The notes: generated by a model from the sequence alone, not told the origin. A stretch of 64,000 nucleotides of DNA from Siphonodentalium dalli (GCA_032622095.1 CP136064.1:146260864-146324863); one strand, 5' to 3'; positions 12,314 through 24,840 are shown, numbered from the stretch's first letter. A program made the numbers and translations.

Positions 12314-13668
12314 TAGTCCAAGTCTTCTCGTACTAAAGCCGGCTAAGATATTGGGATGGAGGTGCCGGTCTTTAGTCCGAGTTCGTCCCGTATAGTCTCT
12401 TATGACACGACTTAAGCGTTATTGACCCGCTCAAATAAAACCACAATTATATGAAATAAAATATCACAATTGCGACAATAAACGGATATTTTCAACAGAA
12501 GACATGCTATTTGATCTGAAACCCACATCAGTTGTGAATTGAAAGCGGTAATTTAATGCGAAAAGAGACATTTATCGCAATGTTTACAATTTTTTTAAAG
12601 TATGCGAACTCAGTTGACCTCGCGAACTGTGTTCGGCATTTTCCGTTGAAAATATTCCGTAGATTTTGGACTAACAACGCAAATTACGATGAATTCTCCA
12701 TTGTAATCGTAATTATGTGTGTCAATAAATAAAAAATAAATAGATTAATTAAACATTGGAGATATAAATGTAATACATTAAATAAATTACGGGAATTATA
12801 ACCCTCTCAAAGTTTAAAACAGTGTAAACACAACGAGCATTAGAATAAATAATATGCCTTATATGGTGCTACATTTCACCCACATTTGGTGGACTTCCGC
12901 AAAATTAATATATATACTAAGCGAACAGGGCAATATATTGCTCTTGTTATGCACACAAAAAATCAAAAAAAAATTGTATACATTTTGAACCTTAAGTTTG
13001 AAAAGTCCCACTGAAACGGAAGAACTATATTTCGAAACTGTGTGATTCGGTTCTCCGATTATTTTATCAACACACAAATCAAAATGCACATCACACGCAT
13101 GGCAAGTCAGACATAAGAGTTCTAATTTGCTCCAATTTTGACAAGTTGCTTGCGAAAATTGTCAACAAAACTACCGTTCTGATCCTCCATTATGTCATTA
13201 AGTTTTTAGTGCGGGAATTGTTCTCAAAGCACATAGGAAACTGGACTTTGGGGCGATCGGTTTTCGCCATTTTGTTCGGAAAACCCCGCGCTATATATAG
13301 AAATGGAAACTAGAATACCCATCGGACAATGCCGGAATTCTTCGGAACCTGACTTCGGCTTTCAGTTAAGTAAACAAAATATAAAAACAGCGATGTTGGT
13401 GACAATCAACCGGAATATTCTATGCGTAATGTAACATGAAAGTTAGATTATTATACACCATTATGACCATAAGATGTCTCTCTTTCCGATGTATATAGCA
13501 TCATGTATTGATTTATTAGGTAAATCGAGTAAAATACAACACAGATTCCCGCCACAGATCGTGGGCGTAAGTCGTGTCATAAGAGACTATACGGGACGAA
13601 CTCGGACTAAAGACCGGCACCTCCATCCCAATATCTTAGCCGGCTTTAGTACGAGAAGACTTAGACTA
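12314..13668. mobile_element. Mutator-like (MULE) non-autonomous element with 9-bp target duplication
   Basis: A 1355-bp element flanked by GCGATAAGG at 12305-12313 and 13669-13677. Its termini are inverted repeats of about 100 bp: it starts TAGTCCAAGTCTTCTCGTAC and ends with the near-exact inverse, CGAGAAGACTTAGACTA. The paralogous sequence at about 20730-20750 reads gagcgataatgttgcgttg without the insert, so it serves as an empty site. Long inverted repeats with a 9-bp duplication are typical of Mutator-like elements; the superfamily is an inference because no transposase is encoded. The interior has one 76-codon minus-strand frame (13089-12859) that I do not recognise. Confidence 0.8.
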
Positions 13669-14025
13669 GCGATAAGGTTGCGTTGAATTGTAAACAAACG
13701 CTTCTTAGATCAATTCTGCCTTTTTAGTCGAGATAATTGCATTTCGTCCCGCATCCGTATTTCGGACGCATGGGGCTAGTCGTTTAGCCACGTCGATTGC
13801 AATAAAGAGCGTACGTCGTTAACAACTCCGTATATGGTCAGTATAAAGATCGTTGATGCCTTAACCCCCGAAGTGGCGTTTGCGGTGATTTTGATGATAG
13901 GGAGTGGAGAATCGGTGCTCAGAGCTTGTCCAAAATGCGACGTGGACGATCCCCGTGGGTTTTTACATTTATATACGAAATTTGAGCTCAATCCGTCCAG
14001 GCGTTTTCGATTCCATGACGTACCC

Positions 14026-14031
<6 letters not shown>

Positions 14032-14097
<66 letters not shown>
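14032..14097. repeat. TA dinucleotide microsatellite
   Basis: About 33 TA repeats that form the tail of family A copy A5 and directly precede the next family A head. Tails of this type appear to be where the next copy begins. Confidence 0.95.
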
Positions 14098-14099
<2 letters not shown>

Positions 14100-16248
14100 T
14101 AGCAGGGTTACCCGGCGTTGCCCATGTTAATGTATGCTGTGGATATTTGTTGGGAATAGAGAATGCTCTTGCTTAAAGTGTAATACGTTTTCTCATAAAT
14201 TGTATATTCAAATAGCATCACAAAACATGATTATTACAGTCATGGAATATAAGTAGTAACTCACCTTGTCAATTGTCATTTTGTTTATCGCGATTAATCC
14301 GTTCCACCAATAATGAAGTATTTATTTATTTACAACTGCGTATACATTAGACGTTATAATATGATACATGAACATCATAAACACATTAGTTCGATAAAAG
14401 ATGATAATTGGGTTTTACATATTGAGATGTATCAATCAATCTAGTGGGTTGGACTAAGATCTCGAAGACACCTGGCTATCATATCTCCATGAAGATACAG
14501 ATGATTCAAAGAAATTTCCAGGTGCTCCTCTGTTCATGGTGCTATATATTGGCTAAATATTCTTAGTTTAAACGAAATGTTGCTGCGCCTATTAACAGCT
14601 ACATGTACCAGGCACATAGCGAGATTTGAGTTGTTTATGTCAGTCGATGAGTCTGTACTAAAACCCTTGTCAGATTTCAGTATTGGTAGGATCCCGAAAA
14701 GTCTTGTGCTACTAACTGCACTTTCTTCTATATCAGAAGAAACTATATTTGACTGCACACTGTGACCACTATTTTTGAACAGGCCTTCCATATCTCTTGA
14801 CAAATTGTAACTTTTTGTGGAAACTGTATTGAATGGAACAGACTAAATTTTGTTATTATATATATGCAATCCTCTGACGGTTCGAGGTCTCTCAGTTTGC
14901 AAGAATATATGTATCTCTTCAATATAATGATAAATAAACGTTTAATGCTTCTTCTAGTTATCTCTTTTTGCTAGCTCATTGTGTGAATGCCTTGATTGCC
15001 ATTCCCATATAAATATGACTGTTAAGAAGATACAATTGTTCAAGTGACTTATGTGGGTCACCATATGTCGGGATTGTGAAATGTGAACACGCAACTACTT
15101 AAAATAACATGGAGATGGCCTGGTGACTGTATATAACTTATATGTGGATATCGGCAAATAGCAATCTTATCAATGACAGTGCATATCCGCTCGCCATCCG
15201 TGACGCAAACGACACCAAATGTGATTTAATTCATGGTATATCATTAGAGAAAAACGTGTATGAATTTGGTGGAATTTGGTTTATTAAATCAATTGTTGAT
15301 ACAACGCTGACTCGAACAACGCCATATTGCGAAGGTGATAGTGTATTCGTTTGGTGGAAATCAGCGACAAAACTATTTCACCATATTTTTTAAATTTCCC
15401 CTCCCACCAACACCGTCATTTTAGAAGATTTTAACCCGCACCATTATCTTCCTTGTAAAAAGTTACCCCTCTTAGAACGCCTTGGTGCCATCTCGATTGT
15501 ACCGCGTGAAGTTATATATAGAATGCACACAGACAGACAAATTGACAGACAGACAGCACGATTTTATTTCTTGTATCATTTGAGAAGAACGTGTCTGAAT
15601 TTGATGGTAATTGGTACTAAAAATATTTTGTAACAATTTTGGTGACCCTCCCGTCCCTATTTCGGACTCAAGCTGCATACACTAAGACTCATTAGAGATT
15701 AGAGATGCATATATATGAAATTGGTGAAAATTGGCGAGTATACAAATTCGTATCAAATTTAAGGTCCCCATATCTCTCACCCATAGGGCACCAATTTGGT
15801 GTATCTAAACCACACGATAAGATTCCTCGTATCACGGAGAAGAATATGTATCAATCTGGTGGAAATCGGCACTAAACATATAGATATATTTTTTGTGTCC
15901 CTGTCATCTCTATACACCACCGACTCGAATCAGGGTTGGGTCAATTACATTGAAATGTAATTAATTACAATTACATTGAAATATGTCAATTACAATTACA
16001 ATTACATTGGTTCAATTACAATTACAATTACAATTACTTTTGGTTAATGAAAATCGGGATTCGGGAAGAGCTTCAAGGAGGAAAGTCATTTATTGATATA
16101 CATAAAATATAAAAGCAAATTAATGTAACACAGTGAAACAATGTAAACAAAACAATAAAACAACAACTACATGTAGAGCACAAATTGTTCATTTGATGTG
16201 GTGGTTACACCTGACCATCATCATTCTTTCGAATTGCAGCTAGCAGGC

Positions 16249-16463
16249 TTAACCCAGGAAAGTTTGTACAATTAAGTCGCCCCCTGTGCCCCCCTGGCTC
16301 CACAGCCCCTGAAGTCGCCAGTATGTGAGTGGACTGATATCACTGGGCACGCACGGTTCCTGCATATATTTCGTAATCACTGTCAGTTGTGAGGATCGGT
16401 GTAGTTGGCACTTCATCCATGAAACTGAAGAGGGCGCGCTCATATTGATCCCTATGTTTCCGC
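16249..16463 (-). pseudogene. hAT transposase C-terminal exon remnant
   Basis: Follows a good splice acceptor (TTTTTGTTTCAG, exon starting at about 16463). The minus strand first reads RKHRDQYERALFSFMDEVP. After a frameshift it reads MQEPCVPSDISPLTYW, which matches the '...Y-x-EP...PLxYW' stretch just before the hAT dimerisation domain. The expected downstream dimerisation motif is absent or decayed. Together with the BED exon it shows that the middle of the transposase, including the DDE core, has been deleted or replaced by the intron at 16464-17043. Confidence 0.55.
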
Positions 16464-17043
16464 TGAAACAAAAATAATTAACATTAAGATACATCATTAT
16501 GTATAATTTGCCTACATACTAATAGCAGAGATTAAAACAATCAAGCCAGCTAGGGTTGTACATCACACACAATGACATAATCAGGATTATGAAGTAAAAC
16601 AGGCCACCTGCCTAAGGCTGCCTGTGTTAGGGGATTAACGCATTGATAAAATACTGCAGTGGAGTCAAATAATTAGGACAGCAAGACAGATTAAGTGCAC
16701 AAAACTGACCAGATATGGAGGTGAATACAGTTAAGCTCAAAACAAATAGACTAAATGATGTTTTGTTATGAAGACAAAATGCATTTATTATTAATGTTAT
16801 AAAACAATTATTGTTTTAAAATGAATGTATTACTTTTAAAGATATATTCCGGGAATGTTCAGAAACAACAATAATGTTTATGAAAAAATATATTATTTTT
16901 TTAATTCAATACATGTACTTGTATTAATTATGTACATATTGTCATGATGATATACACATTATTGTAGGTGTATTAAAACATATACATATAATAATAACAA
17001 TAACATATATAAATAATATAAAATAAAATTCAACATGACTTAC

Positions 17044-17165
17044 CTTTAGATGTGTGATGAAATTTGAAGTTGCTTTTGCTGAACCCGAAATCAGTGTTGG
17101 ACAATGTTTACATGTAGCTTTGAATTTGTCAGAAATATCATTGGGCAAGGTAAAATGTTGCCTAA
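17044..17165 (-). CDS. hAT transposase exon with BED zinc finger
   Basis: Minus-strand frame containing FKATCKHC, then about 16 residues, then FITHLKVSH. This is the C-x2-C ... H-x4-H spacing of a BED-type finger, the N-terminal DNA-binding domain of hAT transposases. The exon appears to run from an acceptor (TTCATTAG at about 17166) to a strong donor, AAAG|GTAAGT, with the GT at 17043-17042. The last finger histidine would lie across the splice junction or be read from unspliced sequence. The surrounding element is truncated, so only the DNA-binding module survives. Confidence 0.65.
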
Positions 17166-18350
17166 TGAATAGAAGAAAAATATGAGGATAATGACCCCAT
17201 GTGTATAACACTAGTCAAGTAAATGCTGATGTGTTAACTTGTTATATTGGTCTGTATTTTTGGAATGTAATTGAAAATGTAATTGAAATGTAATTGAAAT
17301 TACACCCCTTTTCTCAATGTAATTAATTACATTCAATTACATGTAATTGAAAAAACCTTCAATTACAAATTACATCCAATTACTTGGGAAAATGTAATTA
17401 ATTACATTCAATTACAATTACAAATTACAATTACCCCAACCCTGACTCGAATGGCCCCACTTGTGACATCCTTAAACCACACGATTACACTCATGCTATC
17501 ATGGAGATGATTGTTTATAAGTTTGGTGATAATCGGCGACTAAAATTTTTTTTTTATCAAATTTGGTGCCAATCCCTCCCCTCTCCATCTCTCACCCAAA
17601 CAGCACAACTATGGCGTCTTTAAATCACGATTAGATTCCTCGTATCATGGATAAGAACGTGTATCAATTTGGTGGAAATTGGCGCTAAAAAAATTGTGCA
17701 TCAATTTTGGTGCCCCTGTCCCTTTCAATACAACCCTGGCTCGAATGGGGCCGCATTTGAGAGATAAAAGCCACACCATTAGACTCCTCATACCATGGGG
17801 ATGATTTTGTATAAGTGTGGTGGCAATCGGCGACTTATTATCAAATTTAGTGCCCACCCCCTCCCAATCTCTCATTCAAAAACAACAATTTGGCGTTGTT
17901 AAATTGCACAATTAGATTCCTTGTATCGTGAAGAAGAATATATATCAATTTGGTGGAAATCGGCGCTAAAATAAGTTTTATCAATTTTGGTGCCCCTCTT
18001 CCCTTCCGTTCATCCCTGTCTCAAACGACGCCACTTTTGACAAATATTTAAACCACACCGTTGGATTCTTCATATCATGGGGATGATTATATGTAAGTTT
18101 CGTGGCAATCGGCGACAAATTGTGTTTCTGCCCCTCCCTTTTTCTGCCCCTGACAACAACGGCGTCACTTTAGAAAATTCTAACCCCGACCATTATCTTT
18201 CTCGTAAAAAGCTACTCCTAGTAGACCCCTTTGGCATCATCTAGATGGTCCCCTGTGAATTTCTATAGAACACAGACAGACAGACAGACATTCGCAAATA
18301 TAGATATAGACACACACATATATATACGTAGTTCTCAAAATATATAGTAG

Positions 18351-20401
18351 ATAGCAGGTTAGCCACTGGCGGCGTTGGTCCGAAACGTGACATTTTTCTG
18401 GCTTTTCAATGAGTTAATTGTGCCTTTTTAATCAAGAGAAATTATGGTACCCGTCCCTAAAGATTTAAGGTACATCGGGCGGAAAGAACTGACCTGATGA
18501 AAAATTGTTTAATCAAGAGGAATTATGATACCCATCCCTAAAAGAGGTATGCCAACGATGTAGTTGTTGTTGGCATTCACGGCTTGGGGTCACCCGAAAA
18601 TTCTCACATTGCCGTAAAGAGAAAATAGCATTGTGTGTTTTCTCGCCAACAAAGTCGTTGTTGTTGGCGAGTCCAACAATGTCGTTTTTGTTGTCATTCG
18701 CGGCTTGAGGCAGTGGAAGTCCCGTCAGATTCTGGGACGTATCACAGTGCCTCGTATTTACTAAATTTTAGCAGCCATATAAGCTGCGTTCTCGCCAACG
18801 TCGTTGTTGTTGGCATTCACGACTTGGCGAGTCCAACAATGTCGTTGTTGTTGGTATTCACGGCTTGAGGCAGTGGAAGTCCCGTCAGATTATGGGACGT
18901 ATCACAGTGCCTCGTATTTACTCAATTTTAGCAGCCATATAAGCTGCGTTCTCGCCAACGTCGTTGTTGTTGGCATTCACGGCTTGGCGAGTCCAACAAT
19001 GTCGTTGTTGTTGGTATTCACGGCTTGAGGCAGTGGAAGTCCCGTCAGATTCTGGGACGTATCCCAGTGCCTCGTATTTACTAAATTTTAGCAGCCATAT
19101 AAGCTGCGTTCTCGCCAACGTCGTTGCTGTTGGCATTCACGGCTTGGCGAGTCCAACAATGTCGTTGTTGTTGGTATTCACGGCTTGAGGCAGTGGAAGT
19201 CCCGGCAGATTCTGGGACGTATCACAGTGCCTCGTATTTACTCAATTTTAGCAGCCATATACGGTGCGTGAGTTAGCACGAATTGAAGGATGTAAGTTTA
19301 GAGCTTGTTTATATGAATGTATCGAAATAGACTAAGATTTTCAGCCGTAACAAGAAATGTATATATGAGAAAATGTAAATTCTATATTTTGGAAGGTATT
19401 AGCAAGTTTTGGCTCAACGGGTTTAGCAGTTTGAAGTGAATATGGATATAAAAATATACATATACAGATATAAAATATGTAGAGATACGCCTCTTGGATC
19501 GCGAGCGAATCGATAGCGAAACCCATCGTATCGAAACGAATGTCGCACTTTAAGGGTCAAGGAGTGTCCAGAGCTTGTCCAAAATGCGACGTCGACGATC
19601 CCCGTGTGTTTTTACACTTTATTTACTCAATTTTAGCAGCCATATAAGCTGCGTTCTCGCCAACGTCGTTGTTGTTGGCATTCACGGCTTGACGAGTCCA
19701 ACAATGTCGTGTTGTTGGTATTCACGGCTTGAGGCAGTGGAAGTCCCGTCAGATTCTGGGACGTATCACAGTGCCTCGTATTTACTAAATTTTAGCAGCC
19801 ATATAAGTTGCGTTCTCGCCAACGTCGTTGTTGTTGGCATTCACGGCTTGGCGAGTCCAACAATGTCGTTGTTGTTGGTATTCACGGCTTGATGCAGTGG
19901 AAGTCCCGTCAGATTATGGGACGTATCACAGTACCTCGTATTTACTAAATTTTAGCAGCCATATAAGCTGCGTTCTCGCCAACGTCGTTGTTGTTGGCAT
20001 TCACGGCTTGGCGAGTCCAACAATGTCGTTGTTGTTGGTATTCACGGCTTGGGGCAGTGGAAGTCCCGTCAGATTCTGGGACGTATCACAGTGCCGCATA
20101 ATTACTAAATTTTAGCAGCCATATAAGGTGCGTGAGTTAGCACGAATTGAGGGGTGTAAGTTTAGAGCTTGTTTATATGAATGTATCGAATATAGACTGA
20201 GATTTTCAACCGTAACAAGAAATGTATATATGAGAAAATGTTAATTCTATATTTTGGAAGGTATTAGCAAGTTTTGGATCAACGGGTCTAGCAGTTTGAG
20301 GTGAATATGGATATAAAAATATACATATACACATATAAAACAAAAGTAGAGTTACGCCTCTATATATCTATATATGCGGAAGTCTCAAAATATATATATA
20401 G
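18351..20401 (+). repeat. Family A copy (A7) carrying two 160-bp arrays
   Basis: The head agatagcaggttagccactgg is at 18351 and the tail agtctcaaaatatatatatag at 20382-20401. The first array (18560-19260) has four units and the second (19620-20115) three. The unit is 160 bp (gcgttctcgccaacgtcg at 18786, 18946, 19106, and again at 19652, 19812, 19972). Each array is followed by the same 240-bp block (19256-19495 and 20117-20360, from gtgcgtgagttagcacgaat to tatacatatacaca). Thus array and trailing block have been duplicated together. Translations of the array are repetitive shadows. Confidence 0.8.
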
Positions 20402-21416
20402 ACTAGCAGGTTAGCCCGCCACTGGCGTGTTTGGTCAGAAACATGACATTTTTAAAATTATTTTGTTTGCCATTTATATTTTTTAAATTTAATTTATGTA
20501 TTTTTGAATTTTTTAATATTTATTTAATTTTTATTCTAATTTACCTATTTATTTAATTTTTATTCTAATTGACCCGATGAAATCCCCCCCTTTCCTAGGA
20601 ACGACAGACAACGCATTCTTTGTTTTTCAATGAGTTAATTCATGGTACCCGTCCTAAACTTCCACGTAGTCCCCGAAAAGAGCGGACAGTCAATTAATCC
20701 CGTCGTGAAATCTCTCTGCATAATATTTCGAGCGATAATGTTGCGTTGAATTGTAAACAAACGCTTCTTAGATCAATTCTGCCTTTTTAATCGAGATAAT
20801 TTCATTTCGTCCCGCATCCGTATTTCGGACGCATGGGGCTAGTCGTTTAGCCATGTCGATTGCAATAAAGAGCGTACGTCGTTAACAACTCCGTATATGG
20901 TCAATATAAAGATCGTTGATGCCTTAACCCCCGAAGTGGCGTTTGCGGTGATTTTGATGATTGGGAGTGGAGAATCAGTGCTAAGAGCTTGTCCAAATTG
21001 CGACGTCGGCGACCCCCGTGGATTTTTACACTTATATACGCCAGTTTTACACGATTTGACCTTGAATTGATTTATAATTTAGAATTGATTTAGAAGGTCA
21101 AGGTCAGGTCGGGGTCAGAAGGTAGCAAGTTTGAGCTCAATCGGTTCGAGTCTATAAAGGACACACACATATATATCATTTGTGGGTACCCGTTTGAAGG
21201 TCAATGTCACCTCGCACGGAAAAACTGACCCGATGAAAATCTCCCCCCGTTCCTTGGAACCCTTAAGTACAAAATTAAGTACGAAATTTCGTCTCGAGAC
21301 GGTCAATGGAGCCGTATTTATACTCGTCGTTTATATAGACGCTCTTTATCAACGACACTGCGGATACGAACGCTCTTTAACTATCAACGCGATTAACCCC
21401 ACAGTGCCACATAGTT
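20402..21416 (+). repeat. Family A copy (A8), chimera of A5-like and A4-like parts
   Basis: 20402-21045 follows A5 (11927-12313 joined to 13678-13980). From about 21045, within the gccagttttacacgatttgacc line, it follows A4 (11355-11745) through to the cgcgattaaccccacagtgcc block. It lacks the usual CAAAATATAT tail. It supplies the empty site for the Mutator-like insertion in A5. Confidence 0.75.
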
Positions 21417-22310
21417 ATATATAATGATTATATTTATAATTGTATCCCTTGCTGAGTATTGTAAATATTTTGTGGCATATGCATATATGATACGCTCTCT
21501 CAATTATGAAAACACTCCTATTGCATGCTATTACTTCACACACTCAACTACTCCCGATTTTACTCATCGATCCACGTTCCTCCTCTGAAACCGTTCATGA
21601 CATGAATATTTCCATCCCTCACTTATGCTGTCCTGGTTATATAAAATGAATCTTATCAAAACTTATCTAAGTTCTTCCACACATGCATCTAGTCGAATAG
21701 CGGTATATATATGTGTGTATGTATGTGCATGTTTATGTATGTATATGTGTATGTACATGTATATGTATGTATGTATCTTTCTATAGTTATTCTATATATA
21801 TACTGTGTATGTAAGTGGGTTGGTTATAACCTCCAATCGGGGATACACACGGGAAAATCAACCCACGAAACGGGGACACTTGCCAACGGGAACGTCCCCG
21901 GTCGTAATGGGTACTGATTTGGCGTTCTGGGACCCTTATTGACCAATCCAAATTGATATCTTGAAAAGTCCTCTCTTCGGAACATTCTGAGAGGATGTGT
22001 ATAAAATATATTTTTAGTAATATCCTACATGCACATAACTTGTGTGTCGGTGTCCAACATCCTCATTTAAAAAATTCACTTTATTGTGTGTTTTCCATAA
22101 TTTTCTAAAAATAGAATCACACTGCTTAACGACTAGGGACATTTTTATGTTTAAGGTATAAGTCGAATTCCACTTTAGGGTGGGTGGGTTTGGGGGAGGT
22201 TTGGGGCCGCTCTTTAAAATTGGATTTTCCGTAAGTCACTTGTGGGTTGCAACCCACAAGTCAATCAAACAAAAGATCGCACCTCACAAGTATACTCACG
22301 TCGGTCCGCC
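21417..22310. other. No gene; TATG-rich microsatellite at 21705-21780
   Basis: The stretch has a degenerate tatgtatgtg repeat at 21705-21780 and no recognisable coding or element sequence otherwise. Open frames over the microsatellite are composition artefacts. Confidence 0.6.
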
Positions 22311-24226
22311 CGTGTGTGCATGTGTGCGTGTGTGTCCGTCAACAATTTCCTTTGGCGCGGGCTACAGGTCGTACCTTCAATCTGATCTTTATGAGATTTG
22401 TCACGAATGTTGACATTGGCATGTAGATGGGAACGAGTCATTTTGGTGTTATTCGGCCAAAAAACATGGCCGCTGGCGGCCATCTTGCATTTCAAAATTC
22501 AATCGATTGGCGCGGGCTACAGGTCGTACTGTTTGTCTGATCATCACGAAATTTGTCAGGGATGTTAATATTGACATGTAGATGGGAACCAGTGATTTTG
22601 GGGTCGTTCGACCAAAAAACATGGCCGCCAGCCGCCATCTTGGATTTTACTCTTTGCATGACTAAATCATTTGGCGCGGGCTACAGGTTGTAGCTTTGGT
22701 CGGAACTTCATGAAATTTGTCATGGATGTTAACAATTACATGTAGATGGGAACAAGTCATTTTGGTGTCGTTCGGCCGAAAAACATGGCCGCCAGCAGCC
22801 ATCTTGGATTTTACTCTTTGCATGACTAAATTCTTTGGCGCGGGCTACAGGTCGTACCTTTGGTCCGATGTTCATGAAGTTTGTCATGAATGTTGCCATT
22901 GACATGTAAATGGGAACGAGTCATTTTGGGGTCATTCGGCAAAAAAACATGGCTGCTGGCAGCCATCTTGGATTTCAAAATTCAATCCATTGGCGCGGGC
23001 TACAGGTCGTACTGTTCGTCTGATTATCATGAAATTTGTCATGGATGTTAATATTGACATGTAGATGGGAACGAGTGATTTTGGGATCGTTCGGCCAAAA
23101 AACATGGCCGCTAGCAGCCATCCTGGATTTTACTCTTTGCATGACTAAATCCTTTGGCACGGGCTACAGGTCGTAGCTTTGGTCGGAACTTCATGAAATT
23201 TGTCACGGATGTTAACAATGCCATGTAGATGGGAACGAGTCATTTTGGGGTAGTTCGGCCAAAAAACATGGCCGCTGGTGGCCATCTTGGATTTCAAAAT
23301 TCTATCCATTGGCGCGGGCTACAGGTCGTACTGTTCGTCTGATCATCATGAAATATGTCATAGATGTTAATATTGACATGTAGATGGGAACGAGTGATTT
23401 TGGGTTCGTTCGGCCAAAAAACATGGCCGCCAGCAGCCATCCTGGATTTTACTCTTTGCATGACTTAATCCTTTGGCACGGGCTACAGGTCATAGCTTTG
23501 GTCGGAACTTCATGAAATTTGTCCATGGATGTTAACAATGCCATGTAGATGGGAACGAGCCATTTTGGGGTCGTTCGGCCGAAAAACATGGCCGCTGGCG
23601 GCCATCTTGGATTTCAAAATTAAATCCATTGGCGCGGGCTACAGGTCGTACTGTTCGTCTCATCATCATGAAATATGTCACAGATGTTAGTATTGACATG
23701 TAGATGGGAACGAGTGATTTTGGGGTTGTTCGGCCAAAATATATGGCCGCCAGATGCCATCTTGGATTTTACTCTTTGCATGACTAAATCCTTTGGGACG
23801 GGCTACAGGTCGTAGCTTTGATCGGAACTTCATGAAATTTGTCATGGATGTTAACAATGACATGTAGATGGGAACGAGTCATTTTGGGGTTGTTCTGCTG
23901 AAAAACATGGCCGCCAGCAGCCATCTTTGATTTAACGCTTTGCATGACTAAATCCTTTGGCCTACAGGTCATAGCTTTGGTCAGATCTTCATGAAATTTG
24001 TCATGGATGTTAACAATGACACGTAGATGGGAACGAGTCCTTTTGGGGTCAATTGGCCAAAAAACATGGCCACCAGCAGCCATCTTGGATTTTACTCTTT
24101 GCATGACTAAATCCTTTGGCACAGGTTAGACATTTCAATTAGCACCTTTCCTATTCCTCCATTTACTGTCAACCATTAAATTATTCCCCTACCTAAGTTG
24201 AGCTACAGTGTCATTGACACTTTCAT
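22310..24226 (+). mobile_element. HINE/Helentron-like element with about 160-bp core repeats (copy a)
   Basis: Eleven tandem core units, with 'acatggccg' words at 22468, 22618, 22783, 22947, 23101, 23266, 23419, 23587, 23741, 23907 and 24064; spacing 150-168 bp. Each unit reads: ggcgcgggctacaggtcgta, an 'atgaaatttgtcatggatgtt' line, 'gacatgtagatgggaacgag', and a 'ggccgccagcagccatcttgga' line. The 3' end, at 24195-24226, is AGTTGAGCTA followed by the hairpin AGTGTCATTGACACT. The 5' end lacks the hairpin seen in copies c, d and f. Non-coding; the minus-strand frames rich in 'KMAA' are repeat shadows. Confidence 0.75.
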
Positions 24227-24486
24227 CTTCATCAATATCAGTGTGTGTCCCTTTCAATTGCCCTGTATACAGAAACAAATGAATTATATCCCTGCTTCTT
24301 TTAGGTCAATCTGATTTGTTGAGGAGTCGGCATCATGTCATAATGAGATGTAGAATACCCATATTGCGGTATAATCTAATATAAATAGCCATGGCAGTCT
24401 TCTAAAAGCCTAAAAAAAATTGGAAGATCTTTAAAGCTTCTAAAAGCTTTATTCTAGAAGCCAAATTTGTAGAAAATAAACTTTTT

Positions 24487-24840
24487 ACTTAGCATAACTT
24501 GACGGAGTCAAGATAGGTTATTGTCATCGTGCCGTGTCTGTTAACATTTCCTTTAGCACGGGCTAGAGCACACATCTTTCATCCAATCATCATGAAATTT
24601 GCTGTGTACATTGACATGTAGCTGGGAACGAGTGATTTTGGCCACACCCATTTAAAAAACATGGCCGTGGTGGCCATCTTGGATTTTGCACTCAAATCCT
24701 TTACAGCCCACATTTTTCATCCAATCCTTTTGAAATTTGTTGTGTACATTGACATTAACATGTAGATTGGAACGTAGATTTTGACCACGCCCATTTTAAA
24801 AACATGGTCGCCGGCGGCCATCTTGGATTTTGCTCTTAAA
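24487..24840 (+). mobile_element. HINE-like fragment, subfamily 2, 5' part
   Basis: Begins with a diverged hairpin, aacttgacggagtcaag, followed by ttattgtcatcgtgccgtg. It then has two diverged core units (acatggccgtggtggccatc at about 24659; acatggtcgccggcggccat at about 24803) about 145 bp apart. The same 5' hairpin type occurs at 30526. No 3' hairpin end was found. Confidence 0.6.

Larger units (their letters stand above)
11927..14098 (+). repeat. Family A copy (A5) interrupted by a Mutator-like element
   Basis: The head is at 11927 and the copy closes with the long TA tract ending at 14097, after which another head starts. Sequence 11927-12313 plus 13678-13980 corresponds to the uninterrupted paralogous stretch 20402-21045, which shows that 12314-13668 is an insertion. 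The left part includes an AT-rich run at 11970-12140 built from taatttttatt words. Confidence 0.8.
15931..17444 (-). mobile_element. hAT transposon, internally deleted, 8-bp target duplication
   Basis: A 1514-bp element flanked by ACTCGAAT at 15923-15930 and 17445-17452. It begins CAGGGTTGGG and ends CCCAACCCTG, the classic hAT terminus. Subterminal arrays of AATTACA words occur on both sides. Two coding pieces on the minus strand (a BED finger exon and a C-terminal exon) identify the lineage. The catalytic core is missing, so the element is non-autonomous. Confidence 0.9.
14098..18350 (+). repeat. Family A long copy (A6) with diverged internal array and hAT insertion
   Basis: Head ACTAGCAGGGTTACCCGGCG at 14098; tail at 18270-18350 with acagacagacagacagacatt and ttctcaaaatatatagtag. 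The stretches 15140-15922 and 17453-18240 contain a diverged tandem repeat. Its unit alternates ttggtggaaatcggcgctaaa-type and gtggcaatcggcgac-type lines with 'tttggtgccc' and 'gattcctcgtatcatgg' words, one full cycle taking about 240-260 bp. The first kilobase, 14140-15140, has no recognisable content. Confidence 0.6.

Noticed and set aside
13834-14176. Open frames ending in long YIYIYI runs
   Set aside because: They are translations of the TA microsatellite at 14032-14097.
22265-24122. Minus-strand frames with repeated KMAAGGHVFWPND-like peptides (also at 35749-36716, 37283-37993 and 56275-56836)
   Set aside because: The peptide periodicity follows the 160-bp non-coding core repeat; frames break between units and the same DNA read in the other orientation gives equally long frames.
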